A DNA stretch of 64,000 nucleotides from Pseudomaricurvus sp. HS19 (GTDB lineage Bacteria > Pseudomonadota > Gammaproteobacteria > Pseudomonadales > Cellvibrionaceae): positions 1,612,001 through 1,676,000 of the forward strand of contig NZ_WVVW01000001.1 of assembly GCF_009857815.1 (NCBI RefSeq). The letters run 5' to 3'. Positions 42,652 through 54,280 of this stretch are shown here, piece by piece; positions within the stretch are counted from its first letter, which is position 1, and the number at the start of each line of letters is the position of its first letter. The translations under genes and the position numbers were made by a program. The notes under the pieces are model-generated. The model did no database searches and was not told where the DNA came from. It was given only the letters and a program-made list of their open reading frames with translations.

Positions 42652-44094
42652 TTACGCTGCCTGCGCCTGCGCGTTGGCCTCTTCCTCTTTGGAAGGCGCC
42701 GTGGTGCGGTAGGTGTTGTAGGCCATCAGCAGCATACCGGTGAGGAAGAAGACTCCACCCAGTACACGTACAAAGTAACCCGGGTAGCTGGCTTCAACCG
42801 CTTCGGCGAAGCTGTAGGTCAGGGTGCCGTCAGCGTTGAACGCGCGCCACATCAGACCCTGCATGATGCCGTTAACCCACATGGAAGCGATGTACAGCAC
42901 GGTACCGATGGTCGCCAGCCAGAAGTGAGTGTTGATCAGCTTTACGCTCCACATCTCCTTGCGACCAAACAGGATTGGCAGCAGGTGATACACGGAACCG
43001 ATGGAGATCATGGCAACCCAGCCGAGGGCGCCGGAGTGCACGTGACCAACGGTCCAGTCAGTGTTGTGTGACAGGGCGTTCACAGTCTTGATGGACATCA
43101 TCGGGCCTTCGAAGGTGGACATACCGTAGAAGGAGAGTGATACCACCAGGAAGCGCAGGGTCGGGTCAGTGCGCAGTTTGTGCCAGGCACCGGAGAGGGT
43201 CATGATGCCGTTGATCATACCGCCCCAGGAAGGCGCCAGCAGGATCAGGGACATCACCATACCCAGGCTCTGGGCCCAGTCAGGCAGTGCGGAGTAGTGC
43301 AGGTGGTGAGCACCGGCCCAGATGTAGAGGGAGATCAGCGCCCAGAAGTGAACGATGGAGAGCTGGTAGGAGTAAACCGGGCGACCGGCCTGCTTGGGCA
43401 CGAAGTAGTACATCATGCCGAGGAAGCCCGCAGTCAGGAAGAAGCCTACCGCGTTGTGGCCGTACCACCACTGGATCATCGCATCCATGGCACCGGAGTA
43501 CATGGAGTAGGACTTGGTCATGGTAACCGGCACAGACATGCTGTTCACCACATGCAGCAGCGCAATCACGATGATGAAAGCACCGTAGAACCAGTTAGCC
43601 ACGTAGATGTGCGAGGTCTTGCGCTTGACGATGGTGCCGAAGAACACGATCGCGTAGGAGACCCACACCAGGGTAATGAGGATATCGATGGGCCACTCAA
43701 GCTCGGCGTACTCTTTGGCAGAGGTGTAGCCCAGCGGCAGGGTAATAGCCGCCAGCACAATGACCAGCTGCCAACCCCAGAAGGTGAATGGCACCAGGAA
43801 ACCGCCGAACAGCGGCGTCTGGCAGGTGCGTTGCACCACGTAGTATGAAGTAGCAAACAGTGCACAGCCGCCGAAGGCGAAGATTACTGCGTTGGTGTGC
43901 AGCGGTCGCAGGCGACCAAAGTGAGAGTAAGGCTGGAACAGGTCATTCAATTCCGGCCATACGAGCTGTGCTGCAATCAGTACACCGACTGCCATGCCGA
44001 CCACACCCCAAACAACGGTCATCACGGCAAATTGGCGTACCACCTTGTAGTCGTATGCGGGCTGTTCCCCAGCCACTGCGTGGTTACTACTCAT
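42652..44094 (-). CDS. ccoN: CcoN, catalytic subunit I of cbb3 oxidase
   Basis: Heme-copper oxidase subunit of 480 residues with 12 membrane helices. The heme b and heme b3/CuB histidines are seen in [45 protein letters not shown] and [11 protein letters not shown]. The [11 protein letters not shown] region carries the cbb3-type tyrosine. It reduces oxygen at low concentration and pumps protons. It is the first gene of ccoNOQP behind an FNR/Anr box. Confidence 0.97.
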   Translation of the reverse strand: MSSNHAVAGEQPAYDYKVVRQFAVMTVVWGVVGMAVGVLIAAQLVWPELNDLFQPYSHFGRLRPLHTNAVIFAFGGCALFATSYYVVQRTCQTPLFGGFLVPFTFWGWQLVIVLAAITLPLGYTSAKEYAELEWPIDILITLVWVSYAIVFFGTIVKRKTSHIYVANWFYGAFIIVIALLHVVNSMSVPVTMTKSYSMYSGAMDAMIQWWYGHNAVGFFLTAGFLGMMYYFVPKQAGRPVYSYQLSIVHFWALISLYIWAGAHHLHYSALPDWAQSLGMVMSLILLAPSWGGMINGIMTLSGAWHKLRTDPTLRFLVVSLSFYGMSTFEGPMMSIKTVNALSHNTDWTVGHVHSGALGWVAMISIGSVYHLLPILFGRKEMWSVKLINTHFWLATIGTVLYIASMWVNGIMQGLMWRAFNADGTLTYSFAEAVEASYPGYFVRVLGGVFFLTGMLLMAYNTYRTTAPSKEEEANAQAQAA

Positions 44095-44244
44095 AGTGAC
44101 GTTCCTAAGTGGTTTTTAATGTAATGGAAATTCAGTTCCGAAATCCGTCTTCTTGCTGTTTTGTCCATCGCCCATCAGGGCCGCCGTTGTCTCCCTGCGT
44201 CAAACCGACGCCGGCGCGCGCACCTTCCCAATGTATGGTGCGAC

Positions 44245-44286
44245 ATTTTGCCGCAGCCACGGGCCGCGGCGTTTGATACGAATCAA
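44245..44286 (-). promoter_or_regulatory. FNR/Anr-dependent class-II promoter of ccoNOQP
   Basis: A perfect palindromic box TTGATACGAATCAA (44273-44286) is followed, 22 bases on, by CAAAAT (44245-44250) as -10. This gives the class-II geometry. The predicted start is near 44,238, leaving a leader of about 145 bases before ccoN. Confidence 0.85.
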
Positions 44287-44336
44287 CTGCAACCGGCTGC
44301 CCGGGGCAGCAGGTCACAATCCGGGCTCAGCCGGAC

Positions 44337-45560
44337 TTAAAGCAGTTTGCGGCCTTTGCGGGCAGCGATGCGCATACGCAGGGCGTTGAGCTTGATAAAG
44401 CCCGCCGCATCTTTCTGGTCGTAGGCACCGGCATCGTCTTCAAAGGTAGCAACCTTCTCGTCGAACAGGCTGTCGGCGGAGCGACGACCAACAACGCTCA
44501 CAGCGCCCTTGTACAGTTTCACCCGCACGTCGCCATTCACATTCTGCTGGGACTCATCGATGGCTGCCTGCAGCATCTTGCGCTCGGGGCTCCACCAGTA
44601 GCCGTTGTAGACCAGCTTGGCGTAGCGTGGCATCAGCTCATCTTTCAGGTGTGCCGCTTCACGATCCAGGGTCAGGGATTCGATACCGCGGTGAGCCTTC
44701 ATCAATACCGTACCCGCCGGGGTCTCGTAACAGCCGCGGGACTTCATGCCCACGTAGCGGTTTTCGACGATATCCAGTCGACCCACACCGTTGGCACCAG
44801 CCACCTTGTTGAGATGCTCCATAACCTGGGCAGGAGACATGGGCTGACCGTCAATGGCCACCACATCGCCCTTCTCGTAAGTGAGCACAACGTAGGTAGG
44901 CTCATCCGGAGCGTCTTCCGGAGCCACGGTCCAACGCCACATTTCCGGGTCATTGGCTTCCCACCACGGATCTTCCAGGTTGCCGCCTTCGTAGGAGATG
45001 TGCAGCAGGTTGGCATCCATGGAGTAAGGGGATTTCTTCTTGGATTTGGCGAAGTCCACAGGAATATTATGGTCTTCGCAATATTTCATCAGTGTTTCGC
45101 GGGAGGTCAGGTCCCACTCACGCCAGGGCGCAATCACCTGGATACCGGGCATCAGCGCATAGGCACCCAGCTCGAAACGCACCTGATCGTTACCTTTACC
45201 GGTAGCACCGTGGGAGATGGCATCAGCACCGGTCTCCTGGGCGATCTCGATCAGTCGCTTGGCAATCAGCGGGCGGGCAATGGAGGTACCCAGCAGGTAT
45301 TCACCTTCATAGATAGCGTTGGCACGGAACATGGGGAACACGAAATCGCGGGCAAACTCTTCACGCAGGTCGTCGATGTAGATTTCCTTAACGCCCATGG
45401 CCTCAGCCTTGGCGCGCGCCGGTGCTACCTCTTCACCCTGACCGATATCGGCGGTGAAGGTCACCACCTCACAGTTATAGGTCTCCTGCAGCCACCTGAC
45501 GATCACAGATGTATCCAGCCCCCCTGAATACGCCAGCACTACCTTTTTGATCGATGACAT
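44337..45560 (-). CDS. argG: ArgG, argininosuccinate synthase
   Basis: Joins citrulline and aspartate with ATP in arginine synthesis; 407 residues, the common bacterial type. The ATP loop [12 protein letters not shown] (about residues 9-20), [15 protein letters not shown] and [14 protein letters not shown] are diagnostic. ATG 45560 has GGAGATAGG upstream; the longer frame is rejected. It neighbours pyrC as in Pseudomonas. Confidence 0.96.
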   Translation of the reverse strand: MSSIKKVVLAYSGGLDTSVIVRWLQETYNCEVVTFTADIGQGEEVAPARAKAEAMGVKEIYIDDLREEFARDFVFPMFRANAIYEGEYLLGTSIARPLIAKRLIEIAQETGADAISHGATGKGNDQVRFELGAYALMPGIQVIAPWREWDLTSRETLMKYCEDHNIPVDFAKSKKKSPYSMDANLLHISYEGGNLEDPWWEANDPEMWRWTVAPEDAPDEPTYVVLTYEKGDVVAIDGQPMSPAQVMEHLNKVAGANGVGRLDIVENRYVGMKSRGCYETPAGTVLMKAHRGIESLTLDREAAHLKDELMPRYAKLVYNGYWWSPERKMLQAAIDESQQNVNGDVRVKLYKGAVSVVGRRSADSLFDEKVATFEDDAGAYDQKDAAGFIKLNALRMRIAARKGRKLL

Positions 45561-46002
45561 ACCTATCTCCGGCACAAGCACAATGACAATGGCTGCCGCA
45601 GCTATCTACTGCCAGCCACATGAAATTTTGGGCGCGAATTGTAGCTTTTCTTATACGTAAAGCCCAGCAGATTGCAGGGCCATCTGAGGAGCACAGGTGC
45701 CCGCAGCGCCCGCGGCGCTCAAGCTCCAGTCATTGTGGACAACAATTGTACATTTTCCAAGTTGCAACGCCGCCAGGCCAGCACCAGCCGCACCATTTCA
45801 GACCAGTAGCCGCAAACCCCGGCGTAATCGCGAGCCCCACACCCGCCCCGCAGGCAGTCAACGGGACTCTGCCGCACCCTGAATACCCTTACAGACCGCC
45901 CGCCACCGTGATTTAATGGGCCATTTCCTGTAGCATGCGCCTCCCGGAGCGTCGCCGCTCCCCGCCCTGTTTACCGGTTACCCTCTCAGCCAGGAGCCCT
46001 GC
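45561..46002. other. Non-coding interval between argG and pyrC
   Basis: About 440 bases between divergent genes. A TACAAT-like -10 for argG lies near 45,637-45,642 (minus strand). A 98-codon plus-strand frame here has no ribosome-binding site and low-complexity composition. No known RNA motif is recognised. Confidence 0.5.
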
Positions 46003-47055
46003 ATGACCCAGCCGACCACCACGGCCCAGACTCTTACGATCCGGCGTCCCGACGACTGGCATATCCACCTGCGCGATGGCGCCGCCCTGCAACACACGGT
46101 TGCAGATGCGGCACGCACCTTTGGCCGCGCCATTATCATGCCCAACCTGGTGCCGCCCGTACTCAATGCCGAACAGGCACTGGGCTACCGCGACCGTATT
46201 CTCAGCCACGTCCCCGCCGGCAGCCAGTTTGAACCGCTGATGGTGATCTACCTGACGGACAACACCACCCCGGAGCAGATTGCCGCCGCCAAAGCGGCCG
46301 GCGTGGTGGCCTGCAAGCTCTACCCGGCCGGCGCCACCACCAACTCCGACTCCGGCGTGACCGACCTCAACAAGCTCTACCCCACCCTTGAGGCGATGGA
46401 GAAACACGGCATCCACTTTCTGATGCACGGCGAAGTCACCGATGCCGAGATCGATATTTTTGACCGGGAAAAAGCCTTTATTGACCGCACCCTGGTGCAG
46501 ATCAGCAAGGACTTCCCCGCCCTGAAGATGGTGCTGGAGCACATCACCACCAAAGACGCGGCGGAATTTGTCAGCGCTGCCGGCGACAACATTGCCGCCA
46601 CCATTACCGCGCACCACCTGCTGTTTAACCGCAACCACATGCTGGCCGGCGGTATCCGCCCGCACTACTACTGCCTGCCGATCCTGAAGCGCAACGTGCA
46701 CCAGCAGGCGCTGATCGCCGCAGCCACCAGTGGCAACCCCAGGTTTTTCCTCGGAACCGACTCCGCCCCCCACGCCCGCAACAAGAAAGAAGCGGCCTGT
46801 GGCTGTGCCGGCTGCTACACCGCCTATCACGCCATCGAACTCTACGCGGAAGCCTTCGACCGTGCCGGCGCACTGGACAAGCTGGAAGATTTCGCCAGCG
46901 GTTTTGGGGCGGACTTCTATCGACTGCCACGCCACACCGACACCATCACCCTCTCCCGTGAGGAGTGGCAGCTGCCCGAGCGCATGCCACTGGGTGATGA
47001 CGAGCTGACACCATTGCTGGGTGGAGAAACCCTGCATTGGCGCCGCACCGCCTGA
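46003..47055 (+). CDS. pyrC: PyrC, dihydroorotase
   Basis: Cyclises carbamoyl-aspartate to dihydroorotate in pyrimidine synthesis. It has 350 residues, close to E. coli PyrC (348). The metal-binding WHIHLRDG (about residues 19-26), the carbamylated-lysine segment [27 protein letters not shown] and the catalytic aspartate in FLGTDSAPH are all present. It is followed with a 20-base gap by rnt. Confidence 0.97.
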   Translation: MTQPTTTAQTLTIRRPDDWHIHLRDGAALQHTVADAARTFGRAIIMPNLVPPVLNAEQALGYRDRILSHVPAGSQFEPLMVIYLTDNTTPEQIAAAKAAGVVACKLYPAGATTNSDSGVTDLNKLYPTLEAMEKHGIHFLMHGEVTDAEIDIFDREKAFIDRTLVQISKDFPALKMVLEHITTKDAAEFVSAAGDNIAATITAHHLLFNRNHMLAGGIRPHYYCLPILKRNVHQQALIAAATSGNPRFFLGTDSAPHARNKKEAACGCAGCYTAYHAIELYAEAFDRAGALDKLEDFASGFGADFYRLPRHTDTITLSREEWQLPERMPLGDDELTPLLGGETLHWRRTA

Positions 47056-47075
47056 TGGGGCCTAAGGAGCAGAAT

Positions 47076-47741
47076 GTGACCACGATGGAACCCGCCGTGA
47101 CACTGGACAGCAACAGCAACAAGTCGCCACTGGCGCAGCGTTTTCGCGGCTTCCTGCCGGTGATCGTTGACGTGGAGACCGGCGGCTTCAACGCCGACGG
47201 TGACGCCCTGCTGGAAATTGCCGCCGTCACCCTGGACATGAACGACGACGGCCTGCTGGTGCGCGACCAGACCTTCGATTTCCACATCGAGCCGTTTGAA
47301 GGGGCCAATATCGAGCAGTCGGCACTGGATTTTACCGGTATTGACCTGGAAGACCCGGAACGTGACGCCGTACCGGAGGACTTTGCACTGGCAGAGCTGT
47401 TCCGCGAGATTCGCCGCACGGTCAAGCACCACGGCTGCACCCGCGCCGTGATGGTGGCCCACAACGCCCACTTCGACCTGGGCTTCGTCAATGCCGCCGC
47501 CAACCGCTGCGACATCAAGCGCAACCCCTTCCACCCGTTCAGCTGTTTCGATACCGCCACCCTCAGTGGCCTGGCGTTCGGCCAGACAGTGTTGGCCAAA
47601 ACCTGCCAGGCGGCCGGTATCGACTTCTCCAACAGCCAGGCCCACACCGCCGCCTACGACGCCGAGAAGACCGCCGACCTCTTCTGCCTGATCGTCAACC
47701 GCTGGCAAGCGCTGGGGGGCTGGCCGCCACCGCTGGATTAA
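47076..47741 (+). CDS. rnt: Ribonuclease T
   Basis: DEDDh 3'-5' exoribonuclease of 221 residues that trims the 3' ends of tRNA and other stable RNAs. Motifs are VDVETGGF (D, E), [10 protein letters not shown] (D) and [12 protein letters not shown] (H, D). The start is GTG 47076, preceded by TAAGGAGC at ideal spacing; ATG 47085 is an alternative. The gene is followed by a strong terminator. Confidence 0.95.
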   Translation: MTTMEPAVTLDSNSNKSPLAQRFRGFLPVIVDVETGGFNADGDALLEIAAVTLDMNDDGLLVRDQTFDFHIEPFEGANIEQSALDFTGIDLEDPERDAVPEDFALAELFREIRRTVKHHGCTRAVMVAHNAHFDLGFVNAAANRCDIKRNPFHPFSCFDTATLSGLAFGQTVLAKTCQAAGIDFSNSQAHTAAYDAEKTADLFCLIVNRWQALGGWPPPLD

Positions 47742-47753
47742 GTGGCAGACAAT

Positions 47754-47788
47754 AAAAAAGGCCAGGGTGTGAACCCTGGCCTTTTTTT
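47754..47788. terminator. Bidirectional terminator between rnt and the peroxiredoxin gene
   Basis: AAAAAAGGCCAGGGT / ACCCTGGCCTTTTTTT with a GTGA loop. U-tracts are present on both strands. Confidence 0.93.
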
Positions 47789-47810
47789 GTGGAGCGGAGT
47801 AACCGGCAGC

Positions 47811-48413
47811 TTACAGCTTGTCGGCATTCTCGCTCAGGTAAGCAGCAACGCCGTCCGGAGAAGCAGTCATACCCTTGTCACCCTTGTTCCAGCCAGCCGG
47901 GCACACTTCACCGTGCTCCTGGTGGAACGCCAGCGCGTCAACCATGCGCAGCATCTCGTCAACGTTACGACCCAATGGCAGGTCGTTAACTACCTGGTGA
48001 CGTACCAGGCCGTCCTCGTCGATCAGGAAAGAACCGCGGAAAGCCACACCGCCAGCGGACTCAACGTCGTAGGCCTGGCAGATGGCGTGCTTGGTGTCAG
48101 CAACCAGGGTGTACTTCACAGCGCCGATACCACCCGCATTAACGGGGGTGTTACGCCAGGCGTTGTGAGAGAACTGGGAATCGATGGATACGCCGATCAC
48201 TTCACAGCCACGCTTGGCGAACTCTTCAAAGCGGTGGTCAAACGCCAGCAGCTCGGAAGGACATACGAAGGTGAAGTCCAGCGGGTAGAAGAAAATCACT
48301 GCTTTTTTGCCTTTGATGGCTTCGGACAGGGTAAAGCCGTCAACGATCTCGCCGCTGCCCAGAACTGCCGCTGCAGTAAAGTCCGGTGCTGGCTTGCCTA
48401 CTAATACGCCCAT
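47811..48413 (-). CDS. Typical 2-Cys peroxiredoxin (AhpC/TSA family)
   Basis: Reduces hydrogen peroxide and organic peroxides; 200 residues. The peroxidatic cysteine is in DFTFVCPSELLAF (about residue 51) and the resolving cysteine in EVCPAGW (about residue 170). SIDSQFSHNAWRN and RGSFLIDEDG are typical of the eukaryote-like Prx1/TSA group rather than AhpC with AhpF. GGGAGA precedes the ATG. It is divergent from bfd. Confidence 0.95.
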   Translation of the reverse strand: MGVLVGKPAPDFTAAAVLGSGEIVDGFTLSEAIKGKKAVIFFYPLDFTFVCPSELLAFDHRFEEFAKRGCEVIGVSIDSQFSHNAWRNTPVNAGGIGAVKYTLVADTKHAICQAYDVESAGGVAFRGSFLIDEDGLVRHQVVNDLPLGRNVDEMLRMVDALAFHQEHGEVCPAGWNKGDKGMTASPDGVAAYLSENADKL

Positions 48414-48712
48414 GAGAAATCTCCCTTATTGTTGATACATCACAAACAGATGTGGTGGTATGCAGCGCGAATGCACTGCATATTGAATTCAGGCTTTGCA
48501 GAGTGCACCCCTAAAATCGCCCGCTCAAGTGGCGTCAATTTATGAGAAGTGCAACCCTCAATAGCAGTTAACTATAGTACACACCGCTACCGGTGAATCC
48601 CATTGATTTTTTATATCACGCTGATTACCGGAATATGATGATGCTCACTGCATCACAGAACCCGGCCACTACACACCCAACAAATCTAAATACGAATCCA
48701 TCTCAGAAGGAG
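48414..48712. other. AT-rich divergent control region between the peroxiredoxin and bfd genes
   Basis: There is no gene. For the peroxiredoxin a weak minus-strand pair TTGACG (48533-48538) / TTTAGG (48510-48515) is visible. The bfd promoter and Fur box follow at 48,713. Confidence 0.4.
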
Positions 48713-48741
48713 TTGACAACAATTCTCATTACCACTAGCAT
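48713..48741 (+). promoter_or_regulatory. bfd promoter overlapped by a Fur box
   Basis: -35 TTGACA (48713-48718), a 17-base spacer and -10 TAGCAT (48736-48741). The spacer holds ACAACAATTCTCATTACCA (48716-48734), whose complement TAATGAGAATTGTT is a good Fur box. Binding would block RNA polymerase when iron is replete. Confidence 0.8.
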
Positions 48742-48823
48742 CGAAACTGTAGATCAAATAACAGCAGCTGCCCGCGACTACACTTCAGGGCAGGCGACCA
48801 ACAGGACTGAGGGGTTCACTTTT

Positions 48824-49033
48824 ATGTACGTTTGCCTGTGCAGGGGTATTACCGACACCCAGATCAAAGACGCCATCTATGGTGGTGCCACCACCTTGCG
48901 TCAGGTGCGCCAGGAACTCGACATCATGAGCCAGTGCGGTCGCTGCGGACTTATGGCCAAGCAGATCGTCGATGAGACCCTTGCCAGTCACCAACTGGCC
49001 GGTCAGGAACCCATGTTCTACGCCGCCGGCTAA
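48824..49033 (+). CDS. bfd: Bfd, bacterioferritin-associated ferredoxin
   Basis: [2Fe-2S] protein of 69 residues that donates electrons to bacterioferritin to release stored iron. The four cysteines are in MYVCLCRGITD (C4, C6) and SQCGRCG (about 39, 42). ATG 48824 with GAGGGG upstream gives the normal N-terminus; an in-frame extension to 48593 would be promoter and leader sequence. The bacterioferritin gene that usually follows is absent here. Confidence 0.94.
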   Translation: MYVCLCRGITDTQIKDAIYGGATTLRQVRQELDIMSQCGRCGLMAKQIVDETLASHQLAGQEPMFYAAG

Positions 49034-49206
49034 CCCCCCTTCTGTACTTCCCGGCTGCCCTCCGCCTGTGGCAGCCGCATCACCTCCCCAACCGCCAGCC
49101 CACACCCACCCGACACCCGTTACCGCGGTAATTTTTTACCCCTCAAAAACCCCTTGTTACCCTGCAGAACCCTCGCGGACGCTTTATATCAGCCCTGCAC
49201 CGCAGG

Positions 49207-49212
49207 TATAAT
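49207..49212 (+). promoter_or_regulatory. -10 box of the aminotransferase promoter
   Basis: Perfect TATAAT with a weak -35 (TTTATA, 18 bases upstream). The predicted start is at about 49,219, only a few bases from ATG 49222, which argues that translation begins further downstream. Confidence 0.5.
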
Positions 49213-49296
49213 GCTGCCCCTTTGATGAACACCATCGATACCGTCCACCCAACGCGAGTCGCAGTTCCCTGCAACTCCACCCAGAGGATAAAGACC

Positions 49297-50571
49297 TTGC
49301 AACTGGATAACGCCACCCCCGAACAACTGCAACAATGGGAAGCCGAGCTCAGCCAGCAGTACGCGCAACTGCAGGCCCAGTCACTCAACCTCGACCTCAC
49401 CCGCGGCAAACCCTCTGCCGAGCAGCTGAGCCTGTCCGACGACCTGGACGGCATTCTGCAGGGTAACTACCTCGCTGCCGATGGCACCGACACCCGAAAC
49501 TACGGCGGTCTGGAAGGCATCGCCGAGGCTCGTCAGCTGGGCGCCAATATTCTGGGCGTGGACGCCGCCAATGTACTGGCCGGCGGCAACAGCAGCCTGA
49601 CCATGATGTTCCAGGCGGTGCAGTTTGCATACGAATACGGCCTCACCGGCGCTGAATCCGCGTGGGGCAAGCTGGAAAACGCCAAATTCCTCTGCCCGGT
49701 GCCCGGCTACGACCGCCACTTCTCCGTCTGTGAGCAGGTGGGCATTGAGCTGGTCACCGTGCCCATGCTGGCCACCGGTCCCGACATGGATAAGGTTGAA
49801 GCCATGCTCAAGGCCGACCAGCAGATCGTTGGTATGTGGTGTGTGCCCAAGTACTCCAACCCTACCGGTGTGGTGTACAGCGATGAGACCGTTGAGCGCA
49901 TCGCCCTGCTGGCGAAAATCGCCAACCCCAACTTCCGCGTCTTCTGGGACAACGCCTACTGCGTACACGACCTGATCGACAACCCGCCGCAGCTGGCCAA
50001 TATCGCCGAAGCCTGTGCCCGCGCCGGTACCGAAGACAGCGTGCTGCAGTTTGCCTCTACTTCCAAGATTACCCACGCCGGCTCCGGTGTGGCCTTTATG
50101 GCCGCTTCCGCTGCCAACCTGGCCGGCTTCAAAAAAGCCCTGGGCAACTGCACCATCGGCCCGGACAAGGTGAACCAGCTGCGCCATATGCGCCTGCTGC
50201 CTGACATGGCAGCCCTGCAGGCGCACATGCAGAAGCACGCCGACATTATCAAACCTCGCTTCAGCAGCGTTCTGGAGAACCTCTCCCGCGCGTTTGACGG
50301 CACCGATCTCGGCAGCTGGGAAAAGCCCGTGGGCGGCTACTTTATCTCCTTTGATACCCGTCCCGGTTGCGCCAGGGCCGTGGTCAAGCTGGCCGCTGAG
50401 GCCGGTGTCAAACTGACCCCCGCCGGTGCCACCTTCCCCTACGGCCAGGACCCGGCTGACCGCAATATCCGCATTGCGCCTACCGTTCCAACCGTTGGGG
50501 ATGTGGACAAGGCCATGAAGGTGTTTGAAGTGTGCGTGAAGCTGGCGTCTGTACGGGCACAACTGGCGTAA
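49297..50571 (+). CDS. Class I PLP aminotransferase, aspartate-aminotransferase subgroup Ic-like
   Basis: Aminotransferase of 424 residues from this start. LNLDLTRGKPSAEQLSLS (about residues 28-45), CVPKYSNPTGVVYSDE (about 188-203), FWDNAYCVHDL and the PLP-lysine region FASTSKITHAGSGV are characteristic of the subgroup annotated as aspartate or alanine-glyoxylate-like aminotransferase. I prefer TTG 49297, with AGAGGATAAAG upstream and the family's usual length; ATG 49222 would extend it by 25 residues but lies almost at the predicted transcript start. The amino-acid substrate is not certain. Confidence 0.88.
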   Translation: MQLDNATPEQLQQWEAELSQQYAQLQAQSLNLDLTRGKPSAEQLSLSDDLDGILQGNYLAADGTDTRNYGGLEGIAEARQLGANILGVDAANVLAGGNSSLTMMFQAVQFAYEYGLTGAESAWGKLENAKFLCPVPGYDRHFSVCEQVGIELVTVPMLATGPDMDKVEAMLKADQQIVGMWCVPKYSNPTGVVYSDETVERIALLAKIANPNFRVFWDNAYCVHDLIDNPPQLANIAEACARAGTEDSVLQFASTSKITHAGSGVAFMAASAANLAGFKKALGNCTIGPDKVNQLRHMRLLPDMAALQAHMQKHADIIKPRFSSVLENLSRAFDGTDLGSWEKPVGGYFISFDTRPGCARAVVKLAAEAGVKLTPAGATFPYGQDPADRNIRIAPTVPTVGDVDKAMKVFEVCVKLASVRAQLA

Positions 50572-50607
50572 TGAATCGGCTCCGGGGCAAGCCCGGGGCC
50601 CTGTTGA

Positions 50608-50636
50608 CCGGTGAGTCGCTGCTCAAGGCTCACCGG
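50608..50636. other. Hairpin downstream of the aminotransferase gene
   Basis: CCGGTGAG (50608-50615) pairs with CTCACCGG (50629-50636), loop 13 bases. No U-tract; possibly a Rho-dependent or stabilising element. Confidence 0.4.
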
Positions 50637-50658
50637 ACAACCCTCTGGCAGCAACATT

Positions 50659-50704
50659 CCCTGCTACAAAAATCCCTTCTACAAAAACTCCCTTCTGTAA
50701 AAAG
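50659..50704. repeat. 15/16-bp tandem repeat (three units)
   Basis: Units at 50659-50673, 50674-50689 and 50690-50704 follow CCCTTCTACAAAAA(C)T with small changes. It lies between the aminotransferase gene and the 3' end of the next gene, outside coding sequence. Confidence 0.75.
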
Positions 50705-50780
50705 TATCCCAACCTGTAAGTTCCCGGTTAACCCGCCGGCCCATCCCCGGCCATCTGCCCTCCGGCAGACCTGACGGCCA

Positions 50781-51341
50781 CTACTTGATGCTGGCCAGGC
50801 GCTCCAGAATTACCTGCTGAATCCCCTTCACTTCCAGGCTCGACAGCTGCAACAGGCGGTTGAGATGAATACTGTGCAGGTGCAGGCACGGTGACCTGGC
50901 TTCCAGCTCCCGCAGATCCCCCTTTTTCAGCACCGGCAGCAGCGGCGTATGGGCCGCCCGCTGTTGATTGACGATGCGCAGCCCCGCCTGCAGGGGCACC
51001 GCCCGGTAGCGGGTTTTACCACTGCGGAACGGGATCAGCAGGTGCAGCCCCTGCTTCCCCACGGCATCCCCCGGCACCACCGCCAGCCCGGTGGGGGTAA
51101 TCGCCTCTTCCGGTACCGAATGGAAAATATCGTGGTGGGCATAGGGATTAGGGAGGATCACCAGGCGCCGGTTCTCCTCCTTGGGAAAGAAGATGTTGTA
51201 GTTGGTGTAGAGCTGGCGCACCGAATCGGAATAGACACAGAGCTTGTTCTCGAAGCGCATGACAAAGTCCACAGCCCGCTGGCGCTGGTTAAACAAATCC
51301 AGATCCCAGACCAGATCCTTATTATCCGTTGCGGATGTCAC
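50781..51341 (-). CDS. Uncharacterised 186-residue protein
   Basis: I do not recognise this family. It is soluble with no signal peptide or membrane helix. The N-terminal half is aromatic and charged (NQRQRAVDFVMRFENKLCVY, about residues 18-37), followed by the motif LPNPYAHHDIFHSVPEEAI. The centre has LLIPFRSGKTRYRAVPLQAGLRIV. The C-terminus is helical. The start ATG 51341 is divergent from the ArsC-family gene 217 bases away. Codon use matches the neighbours, which supports a real gene. Confidence 0.7.
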   Translation of the reverse strand: MTSATDNKDLVWDLDLFNQRQRAVDFVMRFENKLCVYSDSVRQLYTNYNIFFPKEENRRLVILPNPYAHHDIFHSVPEEAITPTGLAVVPGDAVGKQGLHLLIPFRSGKTRYRAVPLQAGLRIVNQQRAAHTPLLPVLKKGDLRELEARSPCLHLHSIHLNRLLQLSSLEVKGIQQVILERLASIK

Positions 51342-51557
51342 TTGATGCTCCTGTGCAATCCGGGATCGCTCCCCGCTATCACGCTAGTCTATTCGTTTAG
51401 GCCGCTGTTGATAATTCCCCCGGGGCAGAAATGTTACACGCAGGCACCACGGCTTGGGCCGGAAGCCCATGTGCGGGTGATTCAGCCACACCTTTTTGGT
51501 ATTCTTTGCCGCCCCCGGGCGGCCCTTCGGCGGGGCCTCACACAAGAAGGAGCAGCC

Positions 51558-51902
51558 ATGACCACACTCTACGGCATCAGCAACTGCGACACGGTAAAGA
51601 AAGCGCGCCAGTGGCTGGAGCAGAACGGTATCGACTACCGCTTCCACGACTTCCGCAAGGACGGCCTCGACCAGGCCCGGGTGCAGGGCTGGGTGGAACA
51701 GCTGGGCTGGGAGACGCTGGTCAATAAACGCAGCACCACCTGGAAAGAGCTGGACGACGCCAGCAAGGCAGGCCTCAACGCTGATACCGCCGCTGCGCTG
51801 GTCACCGCCAACCCCACACTGATCAAGCGTCCGCTGCTGGAGCACGACAACCACACCGGTGTCGGTTTCAAGGCAGCCGACTACGATGCCATTTTTGGCT
51901 GA
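51558..51902 (+). CDS. ArsC/Spx-family thiol protein (YffB-like)
   Basis: Protein of 114 residues with the thioredoxin-like ArsC fold. GISNCDTVKKARQWLEQNGI (about residues 5-24) has the single N-terminal cysteine typical of E. coli YffB, and NKRSTTWKEL and LIKRPLLEHDN are family segments. The family binds glutathione; true arsenate reduction is not expected. AGAAGGAGC precedes ATG 51558; a longer in-frame reading is rejected. It is 41 bases upstream of dapD, a common pairing in gammaproteobacteria. Confidence 0.92.
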   Translation: MTTLYGISNCDTVKKARQWLEQNGIDYRFHDFRKDGLDQARVQGWVEQLGWETLVNKRSTTWKELDDASKAGLNADTAAALVTANPTLIKRPLLEHDNHTGVGFKAADYDAIFG

Positions 51903-51943
51903 CAGCAGCCCCCTAACTTTTCGCAATCAGACGGATAACAACC

Positions 51944-54276
<2,333 letters not shown>

Positions 54277-54280
54277 CACG

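Noticed and set aside
45620-45916. 98-codon plus-strand frame between argG and pyrC
   Set aside because: No ribosome-binding site, low-complexity Pro/Arg-rich translation, and it covers the divergent promoter region.
48593-48823. N-terminal extension of Bfd by 77 residues
   Set aside because: The segment contains the bfd promoter, the Fur box and the predicted transcript start; homologues begin MYVCLC.
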